DNA of 64,000 nucleotides from Acidimicrobiia bacterium. Its GTDB lineage: Bacteria; Acidobacteriota; Vicinamibacteria; Vicinamibacterales; SCN-69-37. The stretch covers positions 1-64,000 of the forward strand of contig VFZF01000013.1 of assembly GCA_016871335.1 (NCBI GenBank), in the 5' to 3' direction. Position 1 is the stretch's first letter; each line of letters begins with the position of its first letter. Below, in pieces: positions 24,152 to 31,947 of the stretch. Made by a program: the position numbers and the translations under genes. The notes below the pieces were generated by a model. The model did no database searches. It was not told where the DNA came from and saw nothing but the letters and a program-made list of their open reading frames with translations.

Positions 24152-24328
24152 ATGGTCGAGGTCAACGACGACGGGACCTCCACCGGCCTCGTTCGAGAGA
24201 TGTGGGACTTCTTGTTCCACACCAAGAAGTGGCAGCTGCCGCCGATCCTCGTCATGCTCGTACGGCTCGCTTTGTTGACCCAGCTGAGCAGCACGGATGC
24301 GGCGCCGTTGGTCGACACGCTGTTCTGA
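24152..24328 (+). CDS. DUF5989 (SxtK-like) small membrane protein
   Basis: The 58-residue frame from ATG 24152 ends in the DUF5989 pattern: a short amphipathic part (REMWDFLFHTKKWQLPPI), one membrane helix (LVMLVRLALLTQLSS) and the C-terminal APLVDTLF. Members are about 50-60 residues and are encoded with SxtJ-like proteins, carbamoyltransferases and SGNH hydrolases in surface-polymer operons. None of the usual partners except the degenerate upstream gene is present. The ATG at 24152 may not be a true start: the sequence could be the tail of the broken upstream gene. It ends six bases before hyuB. Confidence 0.6.
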   Translation: MVEVNDDGTSTGLVREMWDFLFHTKKWQLPPILVMLVRLALLTQLSSTDAAPLVDTLF

Positions 24329-24334
24329 GGTTCC

Positions 24335-25906
24335 ATGGTGCAGACGTCTAACCCGATTGAGTTTGAGGTCTTCAAGAACCTCTTCCTGTCCATCGCGGAA
24401 GAGATGGGCGTCACGTTGTGCCGCACGGGGTTCTCGCCGAACATCAAGGAGCGCCTCGATTATTCCTGCGCGGTGTACGACGCCAACGGCGACACGATCG
24501 CCCAGGGCGATCACATGCCGGTGCACCTGGGCGCGATGCCGCTGTCGGTGCGTGCCGCCATTGACGCGGTCGCGATGGAAGCCGGCGACGTCGTGATGCT
24601 CAACGATCCGTTCCAGGGCGGCACCCACCTGCCCGACATCACGTTGGTGTCACCCGTGTTCCTGCCGAAGGACAAGAAGCCGTCCTTCTACGTGGCCAAC
24701 CGCGCGCACCACTCGGATGTCGGCGGCATGAGCCCGGGCTCCATGCCGGTCGCGCGCGAGATCTATCAGGAGGGATTGATCATTCCGCCCGTGCGTCTCG
24801 TGCGTCGCGGCCGGATGGTGGACGACGTGCTGGCGTTGCTCCTGGCCAATGTGCGCACCTCGGACGAACGGGAAGGCGACATCGCCGCGCAGATCGCGGC
24901 GAATCGTGTCGCCGAACAACGCCTCCGCGACGTCGTCTTCCGCTACGGCAGAGCAAAAACGATGCGGTATGCCGCGGCGTTGCAGGACTACACCGAACGT
25001 GTCGTGCGGCATGCGATCAAGGGCGTGCCCGACGGCGTGTATACGTTCGACGACGCGCTGGATGATGACGGGTTCGGCAGTGGACCCGTGACGATCCGTG
25101 TGGCGATTACTGTCAAGAAGGATCAGGCGACGGTTGACTTCACCGGGTCGGCGCCGCAGGTCACCGGCAGTGTCAATGCGAACTATGCGATCACGTGGTC
25201 GGCGTGTCTGTATGCGTTCCGGTGTCTGGTGCAGGATGACGTCCTGTACAACGCCGGCGTGGGGCGACCCATTCGCGTGATCGCACCCGAAGGATCCATC
25301 GTGAACGCGCGTCGGCCTGCTGCGGTGGCCGGTGGGAACGTGGAGACGTCGCAGCGCATCACCGACGTGGTGTTTGGCGCGCTTGGCAAGGCGCAGCCGG
25401 ACTTCTGGCCGGCGGCGAGCCAGGGCACGATGAACAACGTGACGCTCGGTGGGCAGGACCCGCGCACCGGCCGGCCGTTTGCGTACTACGAGACCATGGG
25501 CGGGGGGATGGGTGGCCGCAACAACATGGCCGGTCTCAGCGGTGTGCACACACACATGAGCAACACGCGCAACACGCCGGTTGAAGCGATTGAGCACTAC
25601 CTGCCCGTGCGCGTGCGTCGTTACGGTTTGCGGCGGGGCAGTGCCGGCGCGGGTGCGGCCCCCGGCGGCGAGGGACTCGTACGCGAATACGAGATGCTGA
25701 CGGAGACGTCAGTCACGTTGCTCACCGATCGCCGTGTGAGCGCACCGTATGGCGCCCAGGGCGGGAAGCCCGGCGGCAAGGGACGCAACACGCTGATTCG
25801 CGACGGCCAGGAACAGCCGTTGCCTGGCAAGATGCAAGTCACCCTCCGCACCGGCGATCGCCTCCGCGTGGAGACACCGGGTGGGGGCGGGTACGGACTG
25901 AAGTGA
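24335..25906 (+). CDS. hyuB: Hydantoinase/oxoprolinase B subunit (HyuB family)
   Basis: The 523-residue protein is full length for the family. It shows the conserved motifs near the N terminus (FEVFKNLFLSIAEEMGVTL), NDPFQGGTHLPDITLV, HHSDVGGMSPGSMP, and the C-terminal RRYGLRRGSAGAGAAPGGEG followed by LLTDRRVSAPYGAQGGKPG. HyuB is the partner of HyuA in ATP-driven amide ring cleavage. Its start is seven bases after the end of the DUF5989 segment rather than directly after hyuA, so the two subunits are separated by 755 bases in this genome. It is probably still in the same transcript. A repeat tract begins four bases after the stop codon. Confidence 0.92.
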   Translation: MVQTSNPIEFEVFKNLFLSIAEEMGVTLCRTGFSPNIKERLDYSCAVYDANGDTIAQGDHMPVHLGAMPLSVRAAIDAVAMEAGDVVMLNDPFQGGTHLPDITLVSPVFLPKDKKPSFYVANRAHHSDVGGMSPGSMPVAREIYQEGLIIPPVRLVRRGRMVDDVLALLLANVRTSDEREGDIAAQIAANRVAEQRLRDVVFRYGRAKTMRYAAALQDYTERVVRHAIKGVPDGVYTFDDALDDDGFGSGPVTIRVAITVKKDQATVDFTGSAPQVTGSVNANYAITWSACLYAFRCLVQDDVLYNAGVGRPIRVIAPEGSIVNARRPAAVAGGNVETSQRITDVVFGALGKAQPDFWPAASQGTMNNVTLGGQDPRTGRPFAYYETMGGGMGGRNNMAGLSGVHTHMSNTRNTPVEAIEHYLPVRVRRYGLRRGSAGAGAAPGGEGLVREYEMLTETSVTLLTDRRVSAPYGAQGGKPGGKGRNTLIRDGQEQPLPGKMQVTLRTGDRLRVETPGGGGYGLK

Positions 25907-25910
25907 TCGT

Positions 25911-26044
25911 GTGGTTCATCGGTTCATCGGTTCATGGTTCATCGGTGCTGGAACCTGGAACCGACCCCGCACCCTGAACCCGTCACCCAGGAACCCCGTA
26001 CCCGGAACAGCACCATGAACCATGAACCGATGAACCATGAACCA
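25911..26044. repeat. Inverted GGTTCATCGG / CCATGAACC repeat tract
   Basis: The left end (25911-25942) and right end (26014-26044) are complementary over about 31 bases with a one-base slip. The right end continues a 43-base segment (26001-26043) that is nearly identical to 31008-31050 after nagA. Both tracts begin right after a gene end. No gene is seen in this stretch. Confidence 0.75.
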
Positions 26045-26058
26045 CGGCGGTTCAGAGT

Positions 26059-26280
26059 TCAAGCCGCCGTAATCTCCGTCACCATCCCCATCAGGTAGTG
26101 GAGCGTGACCGTGTCGCCCGGCTGCATGTTGCGGGGGGTGGCTTCGTCACCGACGCGGGCGTGGCGGATCTCGCCTTCGGGATCCTCCGGGTCGGTCCAG
26201 AAGACGTCCAACGACACCTGCCCGTGGATCGAGATGGGTTGGATGCGGTGCACGATCGCTGTTCGGGTTCCTTTTAACAT
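26059..26280 (-). CDS. Small cytoplasmic protein of unknown function
   Basis: The 73-residue protein (MLKGTRTAIVHRI) has a Shine-Dalgarno-like GAGGAA eight bases before its ATG. It looks like a small beta barrel: alternating strands SLDVFWTDPED, RHARVGDEATP and PGDTVTLHYLMGMVTEI. No cysteine or membrane segment is present. It may be an RNA- or nucleotide-binding SH3-like domain, but that is only a fold guess. It diverges from the S41 peptidase gene over a 44-base gap that holds a palindromic CATAAT/TATTAT -10 candidate. Confidence 0.65.
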   Translation of the reverse strand: MLKGTRTAIVHRIQPISIHGQVSLDVFWTDPEDPEGEIRHARVGDEATPRNMQPGDTVTLHYLMGMVTEITAA

Positions 26281-26302
26281 CTGGCGCGTTCCTCGGGTCC
26301 GC

Positions 26303-26310
26303 TATTATGC
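26303..26310. promoter_or_regulatory. Overlapping divergent -10 hexamers
   Basis: TATTAT on the plus strand (26303-26308) and CATAAT on the minus strand (26310-26305) overlap. The first would start transcription about ten bases before the S41 peptidase ATG at 26325, and the second about 18 bases before the small gene at 26280. They could not be used simultaneously. No clear -35 elements are seen. Confidence 0.45.
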
Positions 26311-26324
26311 GAGTGGAGACCTTC

Positions 26325-28316
26325 ATGGTGACACGAACCGCGCGTCGTTGGACGCGCCAGGCCTGCGTCGTGGTGGCGCTGGCCGGGATGACGCTGGCGC
26401 CCGTGCGCGGACAGGAGCCGCTGCCGTCAGGCGCGGATCTGGTGGCGCGGTACGTTGCCGCCATTGGCGGCGCCGAGGCCTGGCGTGCGCTGACCTCGGT
26501 GCGCGCGACCGGCACCACCGAGTTGCCCGAACAGAATCTTCGCGGCACGTTTGAATCCGTGTCCGCCAGACCGGGCCGCACGGTGATGCGACTCGAGATT
26601 GGCGGCCTCGGCAAAGTCGAACAGGGATTCAACGGGGACGTCGGCTGGATTCTCGATCCACTCGTGGGGCCCTCCCTCGTCACGGGGGATTCGCTGGTGG
26701 AGATGAAAAACGACGCGCACTTTGACGGCGTGTTGCACCCGCCCGATCTGATTGCGTCCGTGGTCACAACAGCCAGAACCGAGTTCGACGGGCGTCCTGC
26801 GTTCAAGGCCAAGGTCACCTACGTCACCGGCCAGACGCGCGATCAGTACTTCGATGTCGAGTCGGGTCTGTTGCTCGGCAGCGAAGGCATCAGCTCCACG
26901 CCGATGGGCAACCTCCCCGTCAAGGTCACGCTGCGTGACTACAAGTTGTGGGGCTCCATCCGGCAGCCGAGCCGCATGATCCAGACGTCGATGGGACTCG
27001 ACCAGCACTTCATCGTCGACACCGTTGAACTCAATGCCGTCAAGCCGGAGGCGCTGGAGCCACCGGCGGTGATTCGCGCGCTCATCAAGACGGACGCCTG
27101 GAGGAACGAGGCGGTGGCGTCGTTCGACGAGGCGTGGACGACAATCCGTGATTCGTATTACGACCCAGCGTTTGGTGGGCTGGATTGGGAGGAGGTGCGT
27201 GCATCGCTGCGCCCGAAGGTGCTCGCAGCCCCCGATGCAGAAGCCGCGCGCGCGGTCATTCGCGAGATGCTCACCACCCTGAAACAGTCGCACTTCGCGC
27301 TGCTGTCGGCGGCGCCCGACGTCGATAATCCCGCGCCTTCCGGTCCGCTGGTGGTGCCCATCGATGTGCGCGTGATCGATGGTGATGTCGTGATCTGGAA
27401 AGTCCGCGAGGAAACCGATGCCGCGCGCGCAGGGCTGAGGCCCGGGCAGGTGGTGCTGGAGATTGATGGGGAGGTGCCTGCCGATTGGGTGCGGCCGCAG
27501 CCGACGGTGGATTCGCGCGTCACCGCGTGGGAGGCCTGGCGCCGTGTGCAGCGTGTGTTGCACGGGACGTCCAATGCGCGGCTGCGCGTCCGGGAGGAAG
27601 GCCGCGAGAAAGTGGTGCCGGTCCGCCGGGTGATGCCCGAGGGGGACCGCGTCGTCTTTGGCGACATCCCGGCGTCCTACGTCCGTGTCTCCGACCGTGC
27701 CGAGCGCACGCCCTCCGGCCACGTGGTCGGTGTTGTCGCCTTCAACATCTGGATGGCCTCGGCGGGACCGGCGATCGAGGCGGCGATCGATCGGCATCGT
27801 GCATCGCATGGCCTGGTGATCGATCTGCGGGGCAACCCCGGGGGAATGGCCGCGATGATCAGCGGCGTGGCCGGTCATCTCACGAACGAGCGGCAACTGC
27901 TGGGCCGGATGAAGACCCGCGATTCCGAGCTGGTGTTTGAAGCCAATCCTCGAATTGTCATGCCCGATGGCCGCCGCGTCACGCCGTTTGCCGGGCCCGT
28001 GGCCGTGCTGGTGGATGAATTGACCGCGTCGGCGTCCGAGTGTTTTGCGGGTGGGTTGCAGAGCCTGGGGCGTGTGCGTGTGTTTGGCCGGACCTCGTCC
28101 GGTCAGGCCTTGCCGGCGTCCACCAAACGGCTGCCCAACGGCGATCTGCTCATGTATGTGGTCGGCAATTTTGTAACCGGGACGGGACAACGGCTCGAGG
28201 GAAGTGGCGTCATTCCAGAGGAAACCGTGGCCCTCACCCCCGCCGCCCTTCTGGCCGGCCGCGACCCCGACATGGACGCCGCGCTCCGGTGGCTGGACCG
28301 GGCCCTGACCCCCTGA
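26325..28316 (+). CDS. S41-family (tail-specific/tricorn-like) secreted peptidase
   Basis: I start at ATG 26325, preceded by GGAG with a six-base gap; an ATG at 26307 lies within the likely -10 element. A signal peptide (TRTARRWTRQACVVVALAGM) is followed by a helical/beta N-terminal region that resembles outer-membrane lipoprotein-sorting folds (to about 250). A PDZ-like domain (VREETDAARAGLRPGQVVL) and the S41 core come next. The nucleophile region TASASECFAG places the serine at 569. The usual catalytic lysine downstream is not obvious: GRTSSGQALPAST stands in that place. So it might be an altered member. The protein has 663 residues and is likely periplasmic. Confidence 0.87.
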   Translation: MVTRTARRWTRQACVVVALAGMTLAPVRGQEPLPSGADLVARYVAAIGGAEAWRALTSVRATGTTELPEQNLRGTFESVSARPGRTVMRLEIGGLGKVEQGFNGDVGWILDPLVGPSLVTGDSLVEMKNDAHFDGVLHPPDLIASVVTTARTEFDGRPAFKAKVTYVTGQTRDQYFDVESGLLLGSEGISSTPMGNLPVKVTLRDYKLWGSIRQPSRMIQTSMGLDQHFIVDTVELNAVKPEALEPPAVIRALIKTDAWRNEAVASFDEAWTTIRDSYYDPAFGGLDWEEVRASLRPKVLAAPDAEAARAVIREMLTTLKQSHFALLSAAPDVDNPAPSGPLVVPIDVRVIDGDVVIWKVREETDAARAGLRPGQVVLEIDGEVPADWVRPQPTVDSRVTAWEAWRRVQRVLHGTSNARLRVREEGREKVVPVRRVMPEGDRVVFGDIPASYVRVSDRAERTPSGHVVGVVAFNIWMASAGPAIEAAIDRHRASHGLVIDLRGNPGGMAAMISGVAGHLTNERQLLGRMKTRDSELVFEANPRIVMPDGRRVTPFAGPVAVLVDELTASASECFAGGLQSLGRVRVFGRTSSGQALPASTKRLPNGDLLMYVVGNFVTGTGQRLEGSGVIPEETVALTPAALLAGRDPDMDAALRWLDRALTP

Positions 28317-28317
28317 T

Positions 28318-28347
28318 TTGCCAAGTCTCCGGATTTGTTGTTATCCT
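28318..28347 (+). promoter_or_regulatory. Candidate promoter TTGCCA-N18-TATCCT
   Basis: TTGCCA (28318-28323) and TATCCT (28342-28347) are 18 bases apart, directly after the S41 gene. This would give a leader of about 87 bases before the gene at 28441. Confidence 0.35.
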
Positions 28348-28440
28348 CCACCGACCTACACGATTGCCTAGTGTTCTTCGCTTTGAGGTCATGTCTGACC
28401 TTGGTTGCAGGCGATCGCTCTTGCAGGAGTCACAGAACGA

Positions 28441-29028
28441 ATGGAACAGCGCCCACTGCGCTTGGGCGATCTCGTGGACGATTACTGTCCTCGTGAACGA
28501 CGCCTAACCGACCACGCCATAGTTGCCATTGTCGGCGAAGAAATCCGGCAGACGCGCTGCACCACCTGTGAGGCGGAACACGTCTACAAGGGCGGCAAGG
28601 CACCCATCAGGAAGAAAAAAGACGCGACCGCCGTGCTCTACGACCAGGTGCTCGCAAACGCCACAGCTGGAGCCGTCGTAGCGGCCGTCGCACCCACGCC
28701 ACCTGAGCCACCTGAGCCACCCCCGCCACCCGCTGACGAAGTCTGGACCCTGCACCGCACGCTGATTCGTGCGACGTTGCCGCGCACGCCGGAGGCCGTT
28801 GCCACCCAGCGACCCATTCCGGAATTCACGATGCACCAGCGCAATGTGCGTGGGTCACACATGTTCCGGCAACCGAACGGGTTCCACGCCAACGGCAACG
28901 GCAACGGGGATGGACCGCCCCGCAATCACTTCCGGGGTGATGCGCAGCCCGGCGCTCCCAATGGGGGCCGTCCCGGCGGCAGCGGCCGGCGTCGTCGTCG
29001 CAACAAGAAGGCTCGTCCCGTCAGCTGA
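28441..29028 (+). CDS. Conserved proline/glycine-rich protein with a CxxC motif
   Basis: The 195-residue protein starts at ATG 28441, with AGGAG upstream at a somewhat long distance. The N-terminal 65 residues look folded (LRLGDLVDDYCPRERRLTD, then GEEIRQTRCTTCEAEHVYKG) and have a possible zinc-binding set of C-x2-C, another Cys and His. A proline-rich linker (PPEPPEPPPPPADE) and a C-terminal region rich in N, G, R and H follow; the last residues are strongly basic (GRRRRRNKKARPV), as in RNA-binding tails. I do not recognise a named family. It may bind nucleic acid through both ends. fabI follows after 17 bases, so the two are probably co-transcribed. Confidence 0.75.
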   Translation: MEQRPLRLGDLVDDYCPRERRLTDHAIVAIVGEEIRQTRCTTCEAEHVYKGGKAPIRKKKDATAVLYDQVLANATAGAVVAAVAPTPPEPPEPPPPPADEVWTLHRTLIRATLPRTPEAVATQRPIPEFTMHQRNVRGSHMFRQPNGFHANGNGNGDGPPRNHFRGDAQPGAPNGGRPGGSGRRRRRNKKARPVS

Positions 29029-29045
29029 CAGATAAATACATCCGC

Positions 29046-29819
29046 ATGGCTCAATTCGCGAACAAAGTTGGCCTCATTGTTGGTGTGGCCAACAAGCGCT
29101 CGATCTCCTGGGCGATTGCGCAGGCCGCATCCGCCGAAGGCGCATCGTTGGTGCTCACGTACGCTGGTGAGCGTCTTGAAGAAAACGTCCGCGAACTCGC
29201 GGCCACGTTGCCCAACACCACGGTGTTGCCGTGTGATGTGACCGACGATGCACAGATGGATGCGTTGTTTGCTGCCATCGAAGCGAAGCACGGTGGGCTG
29301 GATTTCATGGTGCACGGCGCTGCGTATGCGTTGCGTGAGGATCTCGCCGCGCCGTTTGTACAGACATCACGCGAAGGGTTTCGTATCGCCCTCGAGGTGA
29401 GCGCCTACTCGCTTGTGGCGCTCTCGCGCAGGGCCGCCCCGATGATGGCCGCGCGCGGCGGTGGCAGCATCGTCACGCTCAGCTATCTCGGTGCCGATCG
29501 CGTGTTCACCAATTACAACGTGATGGGCGTGGCCAAGGCGGCGCTCGAGTCGAGCGTGCGATACCTTGCGAGCGACCTCGGGCCGCAGGGCATTCGCGTC
29601 AACGCGATATCCGCCGGACCGATCAAGACCCTTGCGGCGTCAGGCATCTCGGGCTTCTCGGGCATCCTGCAGACGTACCGCGATCGCGCGCCGCTGCGGC
29701 GTACGGTGGAAACCAGTGAAGTTGCCGATACGGCGGTGTTCCTGCTGGGTCCGGCCGGACGTGCGGTGACGGCCGAGGTCCTGATGGTGGACGCCGGCTT
29801 TCACGCCATGGGCGTGTAG
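29046..29819 (+). CDS. fabI: Enoyl-[acyl-carrier-protein] reductase (NADH)
   Basis: The 257-residue short-chain dehydrogenase-like protein has the FabI nucleotide motif VGVANKRSISWAIA, in place of the classical TGxxxGIG. The catalytic Tyr and Lys lie in TNYNVMGVAKAAL (Y-x6-K pattern), and the SAGPIKTLAASGI string of FabI proteins is present. It reduces trans-2-enoyl-ACP to acyl-ACP in fatty acid synthesis. Length and motifs are normal. A TAAATA hexamer ends seven bases before the ATG and could make a nearly leaderless start. nagA follows after six bases. Confidence 0.93.
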   Translation: MAQFANKVGLIVGVANKRSISWAIAQAASAEGASLVLTYAGERLEENVRELAATLPNTTVLPCDVTDDAQMDALFAAIEAKHGGLDFMVHGAAYALREDLAAPFVQTSREGFRIALEVSAYSLVALSRRAAPMMAARGGGSIVTLSYLGADRVFTNYNVMGVAKAALESSVRYLASDLGPQGIRVNAISAGPIKTLAASGISGFSGILQTYRDRAPLRRTVETSEVADTAVFLLGPAGRAVTAEVLMVDAGFHAMGV

Positions 29820-29825
29820 GACACG

Positions 29826-30992
29826 ATGGCGCCGCGCGTGTTGCTTTGCGGCGCCGACGTGGTGCTGCCCGACCGCGTCGTCTCCAACCTCACCATCGTC
29901 ATTGAAGGCGACCGCATCGTTGATCTGGTCGCCGGCCCACGCGAAGTGGGAACGGACGAGGTCCGTCACGATTTGACGGGTCACATCATCGTGCCCGGCT
30001 TCATCGACGTGCACGTGCACGGCGTGCTCGGCGTGGACGTCATGGACGACCCATCGTCCGTGTGTGCCGTGGCGCGACAGCTGCCCCGGTTTGGCGTGAC
30101 GGCGTTCTGCCCGACCTCTGTCGCGTGTTCTCCGGAGACACTTGCCTCGTTTCTCGCGGCCGTCGGCGAAGCGCGCATGCAGCGCGACCCGATGTCCGCC
30201 CGCGTGTTGCCCGCGCACCTCGAGTCCGCGTACATCAACCCCGACTACCGCGGCGCCCAACCCCTGGAATGGCTGAAATCGAGCTCGGAGGCGATTTCTT
30301 CGAAAATCGCCTCCGAGCTCATTTTTCGCCCTGACGTGGGCATCCTGACGATGGCCCCCGAGATCCCCGGCGGGATGGATCTGCTTCGTGCCGCGCGGGC
30401 GGCGGGAGTGCGCGTGTCGCTGGGGCATTCGGGGGCGACGTACGAGCAGGCGATCGAAGCGATTGAAGCCGGCGCTCAGCACGCCACGCACCTCTTCAAC
30501 CGCATGTCACCCATGACCCATCGGGATCCGGGACTGGTGGGGGCTGTGCTCGAGCGTGAGGAAGTGGCCGCAGAGATCATCGGTGACGGGTTCCACGTGC
30601 ATCCGGCTGTGGCCCGAGTGGCCATTGCCGCCAAGGGCCGTTCCCGCGTGATGGCGATCACGGATGGCACGGCCGGATCGGGCCTGCCCCGTGGTGCCTG
30701 CGCCACCCTCGGGGGGCGACGCATTACGGTGGGTGACACGGCGACTCTCGACGATGGAACGTTTGCGGGGAGCATTGCCACGATGGACAAGGTGTTTGGT
30801 GTGCTGGTCACCCGTGCCGGCCAATCCCTGGTCGAGGCCGCCACCCTCTGCGCCACCACCCCAGCCCGTGAACTCGGCCTCACCACCCAGGGCGCCATCG
30901 TCACTGGCCACATGGCCGACCTCACCGTGCTCACGGCCAGCCTGCAGGTGGCCCAAACCTGGATAGGCGGCCAGCGCACCCAGAACCCCTAA
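29826..30992 (+). CDS. nagA: N-acetylglucosamine-6-phosphate deacetylase with a palindromic insertion
   Basis: The 388-residue amidohydrolase shows metal-binding H63 and H65 (FIDVHVHG), E133 (HLES), H201 (LGHSGA), H222 (HATHLFNRM) and the catalytic aspartate in ITDGTAGSG. It removes acetate from GlcNAc-6-phosphate, feeding amino-sugar recycling. The usual HLEGP motif reads HLESA here. Residues about 151-167 (KSSSEAISSKIASELIF) are encoded by a palindromic DNA element (30275-30327). They lie in a surface loop between EWL and the RPDVGILTMAPE strand, where orthologues normally have unrelated sequence. The active-site residues are all kept, so the enzyme may tolerate the insertion. Confidence 0.9.
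   Translation: MAPRVLLCGADVVLPDRVVSNLTIVIEGDRIVDLVAGPREVGTDEVRHDLTGHIIVPGFIDVHVHGVLGVDVMDDPSSVCAVARQLPRFGVTAFCPTSVACSPETLASFLAAVGEARMQRDPMSARVLPAHLESAYINPDYRGAQPLEWLKSSSEAISSKIASELIFRPDVGILTMAPEIPGGMDLLRAARAAGVRVSLGHSGATYEQAIEAIEAGAQHATHLFNRMSPMTHRDPGLVGAVLEREEVAAEIIGDGFHVHPAVARVAIAAKGRSRVMAITDGTAGSGLPRGACATLGGRRITVGDTATLDDGTFAGSIATMDKVFGVLVTRAGQSLVEAATLCATTPARELGLTTQGAIVTGHMADLTVLTASLQVAQTWIGGQRTQNP
30275..30327. repeat. Palindromic element PE1, copy A, translated within nagA
   Basis: The arms GAGCTCGGAGGCGATTT (30281-30297) and the exact complement (30304-30320) surround a six-base loop; GAAATC and ATTTTTC flanks extend the symmetry. The frame used reads SSEAISSKIASEL. The same element is at 36014-36063 and 36234-36279. 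Confidence 0.93.
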
Positions 30993-31007
30993 CCAAGAAC
31001 CCGGCAC

Positions 31008-31053
31008 CCGGAACAGCACCATGAACCAGGAACCGATGAACCATGAACCCTCG
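31008..31053 (+). repeat. GAACC repeat tract, second copy
   Basis: The first 43 bases match 26001-26043 with one or two differences (CAGGAACC for CATGAACC). It follows the nagA stop by 15 bases and ends before the Shine-Dalgarno of the DUF4097 gene. Confidence 0.75.
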
Positions 31054-31065
31054 TAGAGGAAGGTT

Positions 31066-31947
31066 ATGCCCCGATCCCTCGTAGCCTGTGCCGTGCTCCT
31101 GTCCACCGCCTGCTCGGTGAATGTCGACCACCAGGGGCACATCAAGCGGGACGACAAGAAGTTCGTTGTGGATGGCATCGCCACGCTGAACCTCTCCACC
31201 TTTGATGGCGTGATTGAGATTCGCGGCTGGGATCGCAACGAGGTTGAGGTCGCAATCGAGCAGCGCGCTCAGGACAAGGACACCGTCGACAAGATTCAGG
31301 TCACGTCGGAGCAGAAGGGCGACACCATCACTGTGGACGTCCGGTATTCAGGCTCCTCGCGATATATCGGCATCGGCGTGTTTACGTCGCCCACGGCGCG
31401 CTTGATCATCAATGCGCCGCGCAAAGTGAACGTCATCGCGCGCACGGGTGACGGCAGTATCGTCGTTGATCGCCTGAACGGCCGGCTCGAACTCAAGACG
31501 ACCGACGGCACCGTGCGCACGACAGAGACGTCAGGAACGTTGCTCGTCGAATCCGGCGACGGTTCGATTCGGATCGAAGACGTGGCCGGCATCGTCGAGG
31601 CCAGGACCGACGATGGGGCGGTGCGGGTGACGGGTGTGCCGTCCTCCGTGCGTGTGCGATCAGGTGACGGGTCGGTGGTGTTGCGCGTGCGTCGAGGCGC
31701 CATCATGACCGACGACTGGATGATCACCACACGGGACGGATCGATCGTCGCGGAGTTGCCCGAAGGCTTTAATGCGCTCATCGAAGCCGAACCCGGTTCG
31801 GGAGATCGCGCGCGATCGGATCTTGAACTGGCCGACCAGGTCGGCGGCACCCGCGAGCAACGCACCCTTCGCGGTCGTCTCGGCACCGGCGGCAAACTGT
31901 TGACGCTGCGCACAGGCGACGGGTCGATTCGGATTACCAACTACTGA
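31066..31947 (+). CDS. DUF4097-family lipoprotein
   Basis: The 293-residue protein has a lipoprotein signal (CAVLLSTAC, lipidated Cys at 16) and a good Shine-Dalgarno (GAGGAAGG before ATG 31066). The mature part is a right-handed beta helix-like repeat with recurring TGDGSI, TDGTVRT, GDGSIRI and DDGAVRV turns. This is the DUF4097/putative adhesin pattern. Members are exported and are thought to be structural or to sense envelope stress; no catalytic site is present. The end (TGDGSIRITNY) is complete. Its 3' end overlaps that of queC on the other strand by 14 bases. Confidence 0.87.
   Translation: MPRSLVACAVLLSTACSVNVDHQGHIKRDDKKFVVDGIATLNLSTFDGVIEIRGWDRNEVEVAIEQRAQDKDTVDKIQVTSEQKGDTITVDVRYSGSSRYIGIGVFTSPTARLIINAPRKVNVIARTGDGSIVVDRLNGRLELKTTDGTVRTTETSGTLLVESGDGSIRIEDVAGIVEARTDDGAVRVTGVPSSVRVRSGDGSVVLRVRRGAIMTDDWMITTRDGSIVAELPEGFNALIEAEPGSGDRARSDLELADQVGGTREQRTLRGRLGTGGKLLTLRTGDGSIRITNY

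Noticed and set aside
26427-28190. Open frame of 587 codons on the minus strand opposite the S41 peptidase
   Set aside because: It is a shadow of the coding strand; composition is dominated by Arg, His and Gly and no domain can be recognised.
30275-30327. PE1 as an intrinsic terminator
   Set aside because: It lies in coding sequence in two of three cases and no T-tract follows it on either strand.
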